Origin: Lantana camara
Taxonomy: Eukaryota; Streptophyta; Magnoliopsida; Lamiales; Verbenaceae
Length of the DNA: 64,000 nucleotides
Assembly (NCBI GenBank): GCA_037501455.1
Contig: CM074858.1
Coordinates: forward strand, 103,822,001 to 103,886,000
Direction of reading: 5' to 3'
Shown here: positions 1 to 9,821 of the stretch, piece after piece
Numbering within the stretch: position 1 is the stretch's first letter
Layout of the letters: every line of letters starts with the position of its first letter
Notes under the pieces: model-generated
What the model saw: only the letters and a program-made list of their open reading frames with translations
Databases searched by the model: none
Told to the model about the DNA's origin: nothing
Made by a program: the position numbers and the translations under genes

Positions 1-487
1 CCCTTTTCTTACGAACCCGAGACTGCTCTAAAGTCTCTCGGGATACGAATACGTATCACTAGTGCTTTTCTATATGGACAGATATCGTGACGGATATATA
101 CGATATCAAGAGAGACGAGTTGGAATTGGATAAGATTAATATCAATATTTACGATATCTATTAGTTGGTTTATTTTAGTCTAGGATAGCTTTAATACTAC
201 GTTATTTAACGTTGTTTATTTCCTTAGGAGTACATAGTTGCTAGAAGTCTTTTATCATATATTTTTTCTTCTTGGATTATTTTACGTACCAGAAATAATA
301 TTCTCAAGTGCCCAATCTATCTCTCAATCTCTTCTCTCCTAACTATGATTATCTTCCTCTCTCTCATCTACAATTTCTTCTCTCCTAAGTTTCACCAGCC
401 GATCGATCTTTACCTGATTCTCCCTCTATCTCATCCTCTTTTCTTACGAGACTTCTCTAAAGTCTCTTGGGATTCGAATACGTATCA
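1..487 (+). repeat. Direct repeat pair, possible LTR ends
   Basis: A segment of about 55 bp at 4-59 recurs with changes at 434-487. Both copies run from an ACTTCTC/CTCTAAAGTCTC stretch to the shared end ATACGTATCA. Copy 2 is followed by ATCAGAG, which resembles the TATCAGAG core of an initiator-Met primer binding site. The 430-bp spacing would fit the ends of two LTR-like units, the first cut by the window edge. No coding sequence is visible between them. A tandem duplication of genomic DNA is an alternative. Confidence 0.35.
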
Positions 488-786
488 GAGTGGGACGTCA
501 TGAATTCGTGATTTGCACAGAGAAAATCGACAAATTGCCTTCGTGCTTGTTTTTAAAGGTGAACCAAGGTTTGCACCAAAAAGACTTCTAAAAGTCTTGG
601 CTCCGTGTGTGTGTGGGCCGAGAGAAGCGCATCGATGGCCTTAATGTGGAATTGAAGGAATGTTTCGTCCTTTTGTGTTGCGTTAATTCCTTCCATGAAG
701 AAAAATGATTCCAATTGTCATTAGCGACCTCGGGAACCATGGCCCATGCCCCATTCAAAGACCAGAAATTAAATTGCAAAGTGCTA
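488..786. other. Unassigned flank
   Basis: No gene or recognisable domain was seen here. Short open frames on both strands lack codon structure or family resemblance. The left 15-bp target duplication of the SINE lies at 772-786. Confidence 0.4.
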
Positions 787-920
787 GTCGAGTCGGGACG
801 GACCACTTAGGGTGTAAAACTCTCCTTATCAATGGTAGTTGCGTTCCCAGGGACTCGAACTCGATGCCTCTGATTAAGCTAGCATAGCGTCGGACAACTA
901 AGCTACACCACTTGGTCGTT
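787..920 (-). mobile_element. tRNA-derived SINE with 15-bp target duplication
   Basis: Read on the minus strand the element starts GACCAAGTGG near 917. It then has an A-box-like TAGCTTAGTTG (about 890-904) and a B-box-like GAGTTCGAGTCCC (about 850-862), the two internal RNA polymerase III promoter elements of a tRNA. A tRNA-unrelated body of about 60 bp follows. The 15-bp direct repeat AATTGCAAAGTGCTA flanks it at 772-786 and 921-935, the mark of LINE-assisted retroposition. At about 134 bp it is short for a plant SINE. The head is like those of plant tRNA-derived SINEs, but I cannot assign the family. Confidence 0.8.
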
Positions 921-935
921 AATTGCAAAGTGCTA

Positions 936-1143
936 ATGCTATGTGAGTCTGAGCGGAAAAAATAGGAATTGAGATTATGTTTGACTCCAATATCCATCCC
1001 AAAGCGTGCGTGAATTGGTGTTGATCCTCCTCCTAGCAATCGGAATTGAGATTAATGTGAGGGTAGGCGCAAAAGGAATACTGGACTCCACTTTATGTCG
1101 AATCTTCACAAGGGAGAAGATAAAACCAATTCAATTCTCAACA
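936..1143. other. Unassigned flank left of DNA element
   Basis: No supported gene. A phrase like GGAATTGAGATTA occurs twice (about 963 and 1040), suggesting a small local duplication. The stretch ends where the GC-rich end of the degenerate DNA element begins. Confidence 0.3.
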
Positions 1144-2171
1144 AGGTTTGCAGTCGCGGTAACGGGGAACGGAACGGGGGGCACCGTTCCAGTTCCAACG
1201 TCATGTCGCGGAACGGTCGCGGTCGCGGCACTTAGTAGAACGGAGCACATTTTTACGATAAATATAATTGATTAATATAAAAAAAAAATCCTTAATAAAT
1301 TCTCTCAAAATATTTGAAGTGGTAATTTATCATGCAATACTTATATTAAATAATATTTTATATTATTCCTTTTAAATCTAATGCAATTTTTAGTAACTGC
1401 AATGATAATATAGAGTTAAAGAAATACAATAAACCATTATAAAATAATTCTACTGGTTAAATTTAATTATTCATTCATAAAAATACTCCATTTAATTTAA
1501 ATTAAGATGTTACTAATCGAAATACCCTTGAGGAAAGTAAAAAATTCAGTAAAATTTGGTCAGAAGGACCTAAATGAAACGAATTATTAATTTTAGGGAT
1601 TTAAATATTATTTTTAGAACATTGAAAACTAAAGTGATACAAAATTGAAACTTTAGAACCAGATATGACATTTGCTCTACATTTTATTATCTATACTCTA
1701 TTATTAAGTGCGAGAGGCAAAGGTGATCTCTTGGACTTGGTCTCTAATTCTTTTTTATTTAATTAATTTATTTTTCTCCTAACTTGTTTATTGATCTATT
1801 ATTTCTACTATTCTCTCACCCCACTTTTATTTTTATTTTTATATTTTTTGAGTTTATATATTAACTATTTCTTATTAATATACAACTACTAAATTTACCT
1901 TAGATAAATAAATTAATTTAGTATATTTAAATAATAATATTTTTTTTGCACATGCCTAAAGTATGCTAAATTACTAGTTACATAGAAATGATGGACCCAA
2001 CCCAAAATCTTTTAAACATTGAAGAATTGTTAAATCACAGAGTCAATCCATTAAATAAAAATGTGGCCCATTGGTTATTTTTTATATTTTAGCCCATATA
2101 AAATGAAAAACCTAATTTATCTCTAAGCGCCGTCTTCATCACTTCCGGCCACACCCAGGCATTGCCACTTC

Positions 2172-2818
2172 TAGGGCTGTCAACGGGTCGGATTCGGGCC
2201 GGATCAGGGGATTCCGGATCCGAATCCGACAAGAGGATCCGACAACCGGATCCGAAGATTAATTTATTTTGAATCCATGTATAATCGGATCGGATTATAT
2301 CCGATTAAAGATCCGACTCGATTAGCAATAAAATTTAATTTTTTTATTTAACAAATTTAATATAAAGAATAAATATAATTACATAATATTAATAAATAAT
2401 AATTATTTAATGGATTATTTGATGATTTTATTTATATTTGTTTAAAATAAGTTAACTTAAACTTATTAATAAAGGAAAATATATACTTTTAGAGTAAATA
2501 ATTCAAAATTTTATTGTTGTTTAAAGTGATAATTATGTGAAAATTATAATTTTAGTCATTTTACTTAATATTATGTACTAGTAAATAATTTATTTTAATT
2601 AAATATTATATATATAATCGGATTCGGATTCTAAACGGATCGGATTCGGATTCTAAACGGATCGGATTCGTTAATTCCATATTCGCTCCATTTATTTCGG
2701 ATAACGAATATTTATAATCGGATATGATCCATCGGACATTTTTATCGGACGAATATGCTAAAATTCGGATCGGATTCGGACCGGATTCGGATTAAAATCC
2801 GATCCATTGACAACCCTA
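2172..2818. mobile_element. hAT-type MITE, 647 bp
   Basis: The terminal inverted repeats are TAGGGCTGTCAACGGGTCGG on the left and the complement of TAGGGTTGTCAATGGATCGG on the right. The subterminal regions are packed with GGATCGGATTCGG-like repeats, and the middle is AT-rich with no ORF. The 8-bp direct repeat GCCACTTC flanks it exactly (2164-2171 and 2819-2826). An 8-bp duplication with such ends is the signature of the hAT superfamily. It is non-autonomous. Confidence 0.9.
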
Positions 2819-2917
2819 GCCACTTCGCTCCTCTTAGGAAAGCAGTAATAGTGCACTAATCGATGCCGTTCCATGGCCCATTTTGCGGCGTTCCAGTCCG
2901 TTCTTAACCGCTCCAAT

Positions 2918-3697
2918 CTATGTTTTAAAACTCAGACCGGATGTCGAATCGAAAGCCTTATTAGTTACTGGTTTGACCGGTTCGAGCACTGGTCGAACCG
3001 GTGTGACGTCATAATTATGTAATAATTATATTCAATTATATATATTTATATAATATTATAAATATTAATAAAAAATAATAAAATAAGTTAAATAATATAA
3101 AAAAATAGATATAATTTTAAATCACTTACAACTACTTGTTAATTTTCAAATAACATTCTCCAATAACGATTGATTAACAAATATTATATTATTTATTATG
3201 AAAAAAATAAAAGAAATCACACATATATTTATATTTTTATAGATATATATCTATAAAAAATAAAATGTTATTATTTTATTCATACTACGTATATAATACT
3301 TGTAGGTGTAATTAGTATTTTCTTAAAACTCACTTGTTAAATTTAATTTATAGATTAGCAAATTTATTATTTCAAAAAGTTATTACAAATTAATAAATTG
3401 TCAAGGAATGCTCTAGTATGTGAGTGGATCAACTGGTTTGAGCATTTGTAGGGGACAAGCGTTCAAATCCCAGCCGCAACCTTATTTTTTGTGAGGGAAA
3501 AAAGGGGAAATCCGGTCAACTGGCCCGCGGAGCGGTCCGGTCCTGTTATTTTACCGGTTTTCGCCCGATTTGTAATGGGCCAGACTGGTCCGTGGGAGGG
3601 CTGGGTTTTAGGGGTCACCCGAACCGGACAGGCGGCCAGTCACTGATCGAACCGGTCCGACCGGTCGGTCCGGTCCGGTCTGGGTTTTAAAACATAG
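2918..3697. mobile_element. hAT-type MITE, 780 bp, with tRNA-like cassette
   Basis: The ends are CTATGTTTTAAAAC and its inverse GTTTTAAAACATAG, followed inward by CAGACCGG/CCGGTCTG. The 8-bp direct repeat GCTCCAAT flanks it (2910-2917 and 3698-3705). The body is AT-rich on the left and GC-rich (CCGGTC phrases) on the right. A tRNA-like segment lies inside at about 3418-3480. No transposase is present. Excising it rejoins the CGTTCC-rich end of the outer element. Confidence 0.9.
3418..3480 (+). other. tRNA-like cassette inside MITE
   Basis: GTGAGTGGATCAACTGGTTTG followed after about 25 bp by GCGTTCAAATCCC looks like an A box and a B box (about 3461-3470). The acceptor-stem pairing of a working tRNA is not apparent. 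This is best read as tRNA-derived sequence captured by the MITE, not a tRNA gene. Confidence 0.45.
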
Positions 3698-3766
3698 GCT
3701 CCAATCCAGTCAAGGTGGAACACCCACTGCCATTCCGGTTCCGGAACGCCCGTTCCGGCAAACCAT

Positions 3767-3990
3767 GCTCGGATCAGAAGCATAAGCTAAAGCCACAAAT
3801 GTAATAGTACTTGAAACCAAACGAAAGGACATTTTGTTTTCCTTCCCAAGTATAATGCAGAAGCTAAAGCCACAAATGCAATAGTACTTAAAACCAAACG
3901 AAAGGACATTTTGTTTTCCTTCCCAAGTAGAAATTGAGGTTGTGTTTGCAATTTTGCTTGAGTGAGATTGATGAGTTGCAAAGCATATAA
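3767..3990 (-). pseudogene. Germin-like protein exon 1 relic, TE-disrupted
   Basis: On the minus strand an ATG at 3909 and a second at 3832 each begin MSFRLV followed by a hydrophobic run. The second ends ALAYASDPS, the signal-peptide junction typical of germin-like proteins (the intact gene at 6052 has [13 protein letters not shown]). The first 77 bp, including the 5' leader, are tandemly duplicated, so the upstream start reads out of frame into the second copy. Right after ASDPS the sequence turns into the end of the DNA transposon at 3766, and the rest of exon 1 and exon 2 is absent. A TATA-like box on the minus strand (4001-4010) suits the original promoter. It is non-functional and divergent from the intact paralogue. 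Confidence 0.75.
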
Positions 3991-4020
3991 AACACACGTG
4001 TTTATACTAAACACAACTTG

Positions 4021-4583
4021 AATTAGTCGACTCTTTTTACATTATTCCAAGAATGAAATGAATTAGTCATTTGGTTTCTTTGGCAAGCAGTTGGGTGGTG
4101 CCAAGTCTTCAATGTTAAGTCAAGTTGATCAAGAATGGTTCTTTGTTGCTGATGATCGGAACAAGAAATCGGCTAAGTTACAAGATTCATTCAACTTGGT
4201 CCAAATTCTTCTTTGTTACACCAAAAATTACATAAAAAAATTATTGACAAATTCAACTTTTGTTATTAATGAACTATGTGCTAATTCCCATATCCGAGAT
4301 TTAATTTTATATAAAATAAACCTTACGCACACATTTTATGTTTGAACGAGTTCCTTCATACAGTTTGTTTAAATTTTTCCAGAAAATTAATTCTGTAAAT
4401 ATTTCATCTATAATGTGCTTTGTTTTATTTTAATTTTATATCGACATTATATATTATCCCTGTCTATAATTTTCACGAAATTTTGAGAGAACGACATATT
4501 AACATCTTTCAGCTAATGTTTAGCTCAAGTGTGCTTTCTATCTTTCACTATGACCCTTCACAATTGCTTTAAGAAAATATTTT
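4021..4583. other. Intergenic, no supported gene
   Basis: AT-rich DNA between the two germin-like loci. An open frame of 84 codons at 4091-4345 shows no recognisable domain and ends in low-complexity AT-rich sequence. I do not call it a gene. Confidence 0.4.
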
Positions 4584-4896
4584 GGGATATTTAAATACAG
4601 GTCCCTGAGGTTAGACCTAATTACAAACCGGTCTCTATTCTTTTAAATATTACATTGTAGTCCCTAAACCTTGTTAATTTGTTAATTTTTGTATACTTTT
4701 AGGGACGATTTTGCATTTTTGGTCATACATTATATGTAACACTCACAAAACCTTCAGGGCATAAGTGTACTTTTACAAAATTCGTTAATGGACCTCACAC
4801 AAAATAAGAAATATAGGGATTACAGTATAATATTTAAAAGAATAGGGACCAGATTGTAATTAAGCCTAATCTCAGGGACCTGTATGTAATTATCCC
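4584..4896. mobile_element. Long-TIR MITE (GGGA...TCCC), 313 bp
   Basis: The left arm (GGGATATTTAAATACAGG...) and the inverted right arm pair over about 80 bp. Both contain TCCCTGAG, TTAATTACAA-like and TCTATTCTTTTAAATATTA blocks. A 7-bp direct repeat ATATTTT lies immediately outside (4577-4583 and 4897-4903). There is no ORF. The end motif and arm content match the foldback at 6985-7219, so both belong to one broad family, probably Mutator-derived. Confidence 0.7.
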
Positions 4897-4904
4897 ATAT
4901 TTTT

Positions 4905-5427
4905 ACAATTATATTATTAATTTTATGGATATTAGGTAACATTTTTACATTGACAAAGTAATGAATCATTCAATTTTCTATTTATTCATTGGAATATCCT
5001 TCAGAATCGCCCTACTTTAATTGCACGCACTTGTACTAATTTTGGGTAATGTATCATATTTACAAACTTCTCCTTAATCTCTCAAAATTGAATTGATAAA
5101 TTTATACAATTACAATATTCAAATGGACAAAAATATATCCATCGAAAATACATGGTTTTTTGGGGCAATTTGTGCTAAAATAGTGGATGTCAAGTGAAAA
5201 ATGAATTTCAGTGCACGCCTACCTATTACCAGGGACGTATTCAAGGTGCTCTGTGCTCTATATTACAGGGAAAATTACACATAGTACGTTTGAGTTTATG
5301 TGTAATTACAAATTACTCTCTCAGATATTATTAATTACATAACATTAATGCTAGCCTTTCATTTTCCTAAACGTAAGAGTTATTAGAATTTGTCTACTGT
5401 CTTTTACGCCCTAGACAAATGTGGATT
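4905..5427. other. Upstream intergenic DNA of germin-like gene
   Basis: AT-rich sequence with no supported gene. A stretch near 5275-5345 (AATTACACATAG..., TAATTACAAATTACTC) resembles fragments of the same MITE family. It may be a relic arm. Confidence 0.35.
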
Positions 5428-5580
5428 AATAAAAGGGTGAATTACATTTGAGTACCCTCATGTTTGGTTTAATTACAATACAGTTTCTATTCTTTCGATT
5501 ATTATCATATAGTCCCTGATGTATGGTTTCCGCCTATGGTCCCTAAACGCCGTTAGGATTACAAAATGCCTTCCATATAT
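5428..5580. mobile_element. Single-arm MITE relic
   Basis: GGGTGAATTACATTTGAGTACCC, TTTAATTACAATACAG and TAGTCCCTGATG phrases match the arm layout of the elements at 4584 and 6985. The opposite arm is missing, so this is a truncated copy lying about 400-550 bp upstream of the germin-like gene. Confidence 0.5.
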
Positions 5581-5972
5581 AATAAAAATCAGACATTTTA
5601 GCTTCAAGATTCGATGTGTTTCAAACTTGTTATTGTACTATTATTATTATGTAGCTATGTTATCTATATTAATTATTTGGATTAGTACATTCTAACTGTG
5701 CAACAGAAACAGGGAGTTCTTATATTGGGCAGTTTAACAAACCATTTGAAAACTAAGGTTGCAAATGTTGATCAAGAAAGTTAACAAATTGACGAAATAT
5801 TCTAAGATATATTTTACTATGTAAGAAGCACGAAGACCATTTCCAAGTAAACTCAGTTGTTTATCCACAAAATATGAGGCAAGTGTTGCAGACTTTCTCA
5901 GTCGTCATTGAAAATAATTAACCTATAGCGTGAAAGAAAAGGAGATGCATGAATACTTCAGATCTTATTCTC

Positions 5973-5980
5973 TATAAATA
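5973..5980 (+). promoter_or_regulatory. TATA box of germin-like gene
   Basis: TATAAATA lies 72 bp upstream of the chosen ATG at 6052. A start of transcription about 30 bp downstream would give a 5' leader of about 45-50 nt. Confidence 0.7.
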
Positions 5981-6051
5981 CGAACCATTTTATGCAATAT
6001 TGCTCACCAGCTCAGTCCCAACAAAATAACTTTGCAATATCAGCTTATAAA

Positions 6052-8151
6052 ATGAAGGCTACTTCAGGTTTCTTTGCAGCCATTTTACTGATTGTTGCGT
6101 ATTTCGCAACGTTCTCGTACGCATCAGACCCCAGCCCTCTGCAAGATTTCTGTGTTGCTGTTAATGATTCCGTTGCAGCTGGTAAGTAATAACGTATCTT
6201 ATTACATAACTAATGCAATATATACTGTGTATTGCGAGCGAAATATTTTACTTAGAAAAACAAAATTGGCTATATCATAATAAATTAGTTTTACGATTAT
6301 ATAGTTCATTATTTATACTTAGTTTAACCTAATGTGGCTTTTTTAACTAAATATAATTTAGTTATTTATTTCACTACTATATTGTTTATTTGTTAATTTT
6401 TATTTTATAAAATGATGATTTTGTTTTGAATGGAATAATTGTTTTACTAATTTTTTTATATATTGAGATACTGTAGATATGAGTAATGTTTTGTTTAATT
6501 TCATATTTTTGTTGACAACTCTATTTTTCTTTTTTTTATTGAATATATAATGAGTTGTTTCTGATAGGATAATAATTCATTTTCTCTTTACTTAATTTCT
6601 TTAGTTTGGTTATAAATAAATGGAGAAAATATCATTTTTCGTCCTATAAAGATGCCCTTGTTCGATTTTGGTCCTGATCTTTTAATTTTTCTCATATTGC
6701 ATCCTTTTTTATTCCACATTTCTCAATTTTAATCTTTTAGCCAACGGACGTTAATTTTTTAACTGAAAAATTCACATTCTACTTGCGTGGCCTGAATAAA
6801 TGTGAGTGGCGGGTGAGTCATGAGTGACACGTTCAATTTTTTAACGTTTGTTAGCTAAAGGACTGAAATCGAGAAATTTGGAATAAAAAAGGATACAATG
6901 TGAGAAAAGTTAAAAGATCAGGACCAAAGTCGAACAAGGGCATCTTTAGAGGACGAAAAATGATATTTTCCCTAAATAAATTATAGGGGAAATTACATCT
7001 AGGTACCCTGTATTTAGGCCTAATTACAATTTAGTCCTCGCATTTTCGTTTATTACATATTAGTCCCTAAAAATACTGTTTCAATTACTTTTTAACCCCT
7101 AAAGAGGGACTGATTTGTAATTGAAACAGTATTTTTAGGGACTAATATGTAATAAACGAAAATGCGAGGACTAAATTGTAATTAGGCCTAAATACAGGAT
7201 AACTAGATGTAATTTTCCCTAAATAAATTATATGTATAGATTTTATTGAACTTTTATGTTACAAAACAGATGTTATTTAAATAGATTTATAACTCCCAAA
7301 AAGTGACTAAGAGAGAATATTTTTTTGACTATCAACTCCATTATATCGAACGTCCTTGAAAAAACTAACATAGTTTGCATAATTTTATAATCTCATAATG
7401 AACATATATTATAGAACTTCTGACATTAACTAAATTAGTCATTTCAAACTAGTCTTCAGATATTTTCATCAACACGTTTCCGCAACAGCCCCCTTATGTA
7501 TGTAAACCCTGGTCACCAATATTACTGATTATTCTGCTCACCAGTATTACTGATTAACTTCTAACTTCTATCTGTTTCTCTTATGCAGTTTTCGTGAACG
7601 GGAAGATATGCAAGAACCCGAACGACGTTGTGGCCGAGGATTTCTTTTACTCAGGCCTAAACAAAGCCGGAAACACATCGAATGCACAGGGATCAAGAGT
7701 CACTCCAGTCAATGTCAACCAAATACCAGGCCTTAACACTCTCGGCATTTCCTTAGTCCGCATCGACTATGCCCCCTTCGGCCTCAACCCACCCCACACC
7801 CACCCACGCGCCACCGAGATTCTTGTTGTGATTGAAGGCACTCTATATGTCGGATTCGTTACTTCAAATCCGGCTGACCCCGCCCAGCCAAACAAGCTCT
7901 TCACTAAGTACTTGAATCCTGGGGACGTGTTTGTTTTCCCAGAGGGATTGATACATTTCCAATTCAATGTTGGAAAAACCAATGCTGTTGTGTTTGCCGG
8001 TCTGAGCAGTCAGAATCCCGGAGTTATCACAATTGCGAACGCTGTCTTTGGCTCAGATCCGAAGATCAATCCGGATGTTTTGGCTAAGGCTTTCCAAGTT
8101 GAGAGGAATGTGATTGATTATCTTCAGGCACAGTTCTGGACGAACAACTAA
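6052..8151 (+). CDS. Germin-like protein, subfamily 1 type (two exons)
   Basis: Exon 1 is 6052-6181 and exon 2 is 7589-8151. The donor is GGTAAGT and the acceptor TTATGCAG, and the phase-1 junction restores a valine codon. The product is 230 residues, the usual family length. Residues 1-24 are a signal peptide ending in SYA before [10 protein letters not shown]. Cys34 and Cys51 are the conserved germin disulfide pair. The cupin runs over about residues 75-215. Germin box 1 holds [10 protein letters not shown] with metal ligands His113, His115 and Glu120; box 2 ([16 protein letters not shown]) supplies His166. N-glycosylation sequons include NDS (38-40) and NTS (72-74). Known relatives are secreted, hexameric, manganese-binding apoplastic proteins linked to superoxide dismutase activity and defence; oxalate oxidase activity is mostly restricted to cereal true germins. 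The reading frame is intact. The intron of about 1.4 kb is enlarged by two MITEs. Confidence 0.95.
6622..6972. mobile_element. MULE-type MITE in germin-like intron, 351 bp
   Basis: Terminal inverted repeats begin GGAGAAAATATCATTTTTCG and extend over more than 100 bp (GATGCCCTTGTTCGA, GGTCCTGATCTTTTAA in both arms). The 9-bp direct repeat TAAATAAAT flanks it at 6613-6621 and 6973-6981. A 9-bp duplication with long inverted arms is the mark of Mutator-like elements. There is no coding capacity. It lies wholly in the intron, so its transcript would be spliced out. Confidence 0.88.
6985..7219. mobile_element. Near-perfect foldback MITE in intron, 235 bp
   Basis: Two arms of about 104 bp pair almost perfectly around a loop near 7090-7110. 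Shared arm blocks include TTTAGGCCTAATTACAATTT, AGTCCTCGCATTTTCG and TATTAGTCCCTAAAAATAC. Differences are confined to the outer end (GGTACCCTG versus the complement of CAGGATAACT). The direct repeat TAAATAAATTAT is found at 6973-6984 and 7220-7231, overlapping the target duplication of the neighbouring MITE, so this one landed beside it. Such near identity implies a recent insertion. The intron transcript would form a long hairpin. Confidence 0.88.
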
Positions 8152-8191
8152 GAATTGAAGTCTCAAAAGCTATGTTTTCTACATGTTTTTG

Positions 8192-8197
8192 AATAAA
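8192..8197 (+). terminator. Polyadenylation signal of germin-like gene
   Basis: AATAAA lies 41 bp after the stop codon. A second AATAAA at about 8289 could serve as an alternative. Confidence 0.55.
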
Positions 8198-8299
8198 TGT
8201 TGAGTACAATTCTGTTTCTTGATCCTTTCCTATTCAGGTGATCTTTTTCACTTGTTACTGGTTTGGAATCAGTTTTTTGTACTAGTTGAATAAAGTAAA

Positions 8300-8541
8300 A
8301 CATTGTTGTTTGAGGTTTGGAGTTTAAATAGTATATGCATGTTTTAATTCATATTTGATACCCAACACAAATGACTATCAAAATTTTTATTAGAATGCAC
8401 GTTTTATGATAAGGTGATTTACTTTTACTTAATTAGTTTAGTAGTCTTTCTCTTTGTATAAATAACTTCATGTACCGTAATTAAGATATACACAAAATTC
8501 ACATTTCGGATTACGCTCTCTCTCTCCTTTGATCTTAATAT
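8300..8541 (+). mobile_element. Probable 5' LTR end of Copia relic
   Basis: AT-rich sequence with a TATA-like TTGTATAAATAA (about 8454) ends in TCTTAATA. It is followed at once by TGGTATCAG, the core of a primer binding site for initiator-Met tRNA. The LTR start and a target duplication could not be fixed, so the left limit is a guess. Confidence 0.4.
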
Positions 8542-9821
8542 GGTATCAGTTGTCTTCTCCGCTGCATTTCTCTTAATATGACTACTCCGATGAATTCCTC
8601 TACCACTTCTTCCGCCGTCTCCTCCATCTACTCCATCTCTATCTTCTGTCAATGATCCTCTAAGCCCCTATTTTCTTCCTCATATAGATAATCCGGGACT
8701 CATCCTCGTCTCTCAACTACTCACCGGCGATAATTACGCCTCATGAAGCCGTTCTATGCTCACTCTATCTGTCAAAAACAAATTAGGATTCATAGATGGT
8801 TCTCTACCCAAACCATTTGATGTTGATTCTTCCAAACTTTCTGATGGATCCACAACAATAATGTTGTAATTTCTTGGATTGTTAACTCTGTCTCCAAGGA
8901 TATCCCAGCAAGTATTATCTTTTCTGACTTTGCTTATGTCATCTGGAAAGATCTCAAAGACCGATTTCAACAAAGCAATGGCCCTTGCTTGTTTCAACTT
9001 CGTCGGGACTTAATGAGTTTGCATCAACATAACAATTTAGTTGGTGTCTATTTTACCAAATTGAAATCAATTTGAAAGGAATTATCGAATTTTCGTCCAG
9101 TTTGTACTTGTAATAATTGCACTTGCAATGGTGTCAAATCCTCAGTTGAATATCATCAGATGGAATATATTTTGTCGTTTCTTACGGCTCAACGACTTTG
9201 CTCCAATCCGTGGTCAGGTCTTACTAATGGATCCTATGCCAATCATTAGTAAAGTTTTTTCACTTGTTTATCAAGAAGAACCTCAACGTCCTCTCCAAAA
9301 GCTATCTGCTCAATCCATTGTTACTCTTTCCAGCAGTATTGCATTCATGGCTATAAATACAAATCAGCTACCTCGTTATAACAGTATAACTCTCAAAAAC
9401 CTTCTCAAACGAACAAACCCTATTGCACCAATTGTCACATTACTGGACATATTGTTGATCGTTGCTACAAGTTACATGATTTCCCCCTGGTTACAAGCAA
9501 CAATTTCAAACATCTACATCTTACTCTACCTGTGCTCATCAAATCTCTCGCAATCTCCCTTCATAACTACTGCCTCTGCAATCAACAACTCCATCTCCAT
9601 CGATCCTAGGGACACGTACTACACTTACACCCTCTACTCTCAATACTAATGGTGTTGCTGTCCCTACTACACTTACACCCTCTACTCTCAATACTAATGG
9701 TGTTGCTTCTTCAAGTGCAGGTTCATCCTTTATCCAAAGCTTGAATCTTGACCAAGTCCAATAACTCATGTCCATGTTTGTTACTCGGTTGCAATTGCTT
9801 CCTTCTTCTATGAACACTCCG

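Larger units (their letters stand above)
1144..3766. mobile_element. Degenerate DNA transposon with GC-rich ends
   Basis: The left end (GGTTTGCAGTCGCGG, then several GGAACGG and CGTTCC phrases, 1144-1240) resembles the reverse complement of the right end (CGTTCCGG...CCGGCAAACC, 3720-3766). The two make a loose terminal inverted repeat around a mostly AT-rich, non-coding body. No transposase ORF survives. Two hAT-type MITEs (2172-2818 and 2918-3697) are inserted in its right half, and the TE sequence resumes on both sides of each. The right end abuts the coding sequence of a germin-like pseudogene. No clean target duplication was found, so the outer limits and superfamily are inferred. Confidence 0.5.

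Noticed and set aside
4091..4345. An 84-codon plus-strand ORF beside the germin-like locus
   Set aside because: No recognisable domain or signal; the second half is AT-rich low-complexity codon use. Chance ORF is more likely.
6052..8151. Calling the intact gene an oxalate oxidase
   Set aside because: Metal ligands alone do not show this activity. The sequence fits eudicot germin-like proteins of subfamily 1, for which superoxide dismutase activity is the better-supported property.
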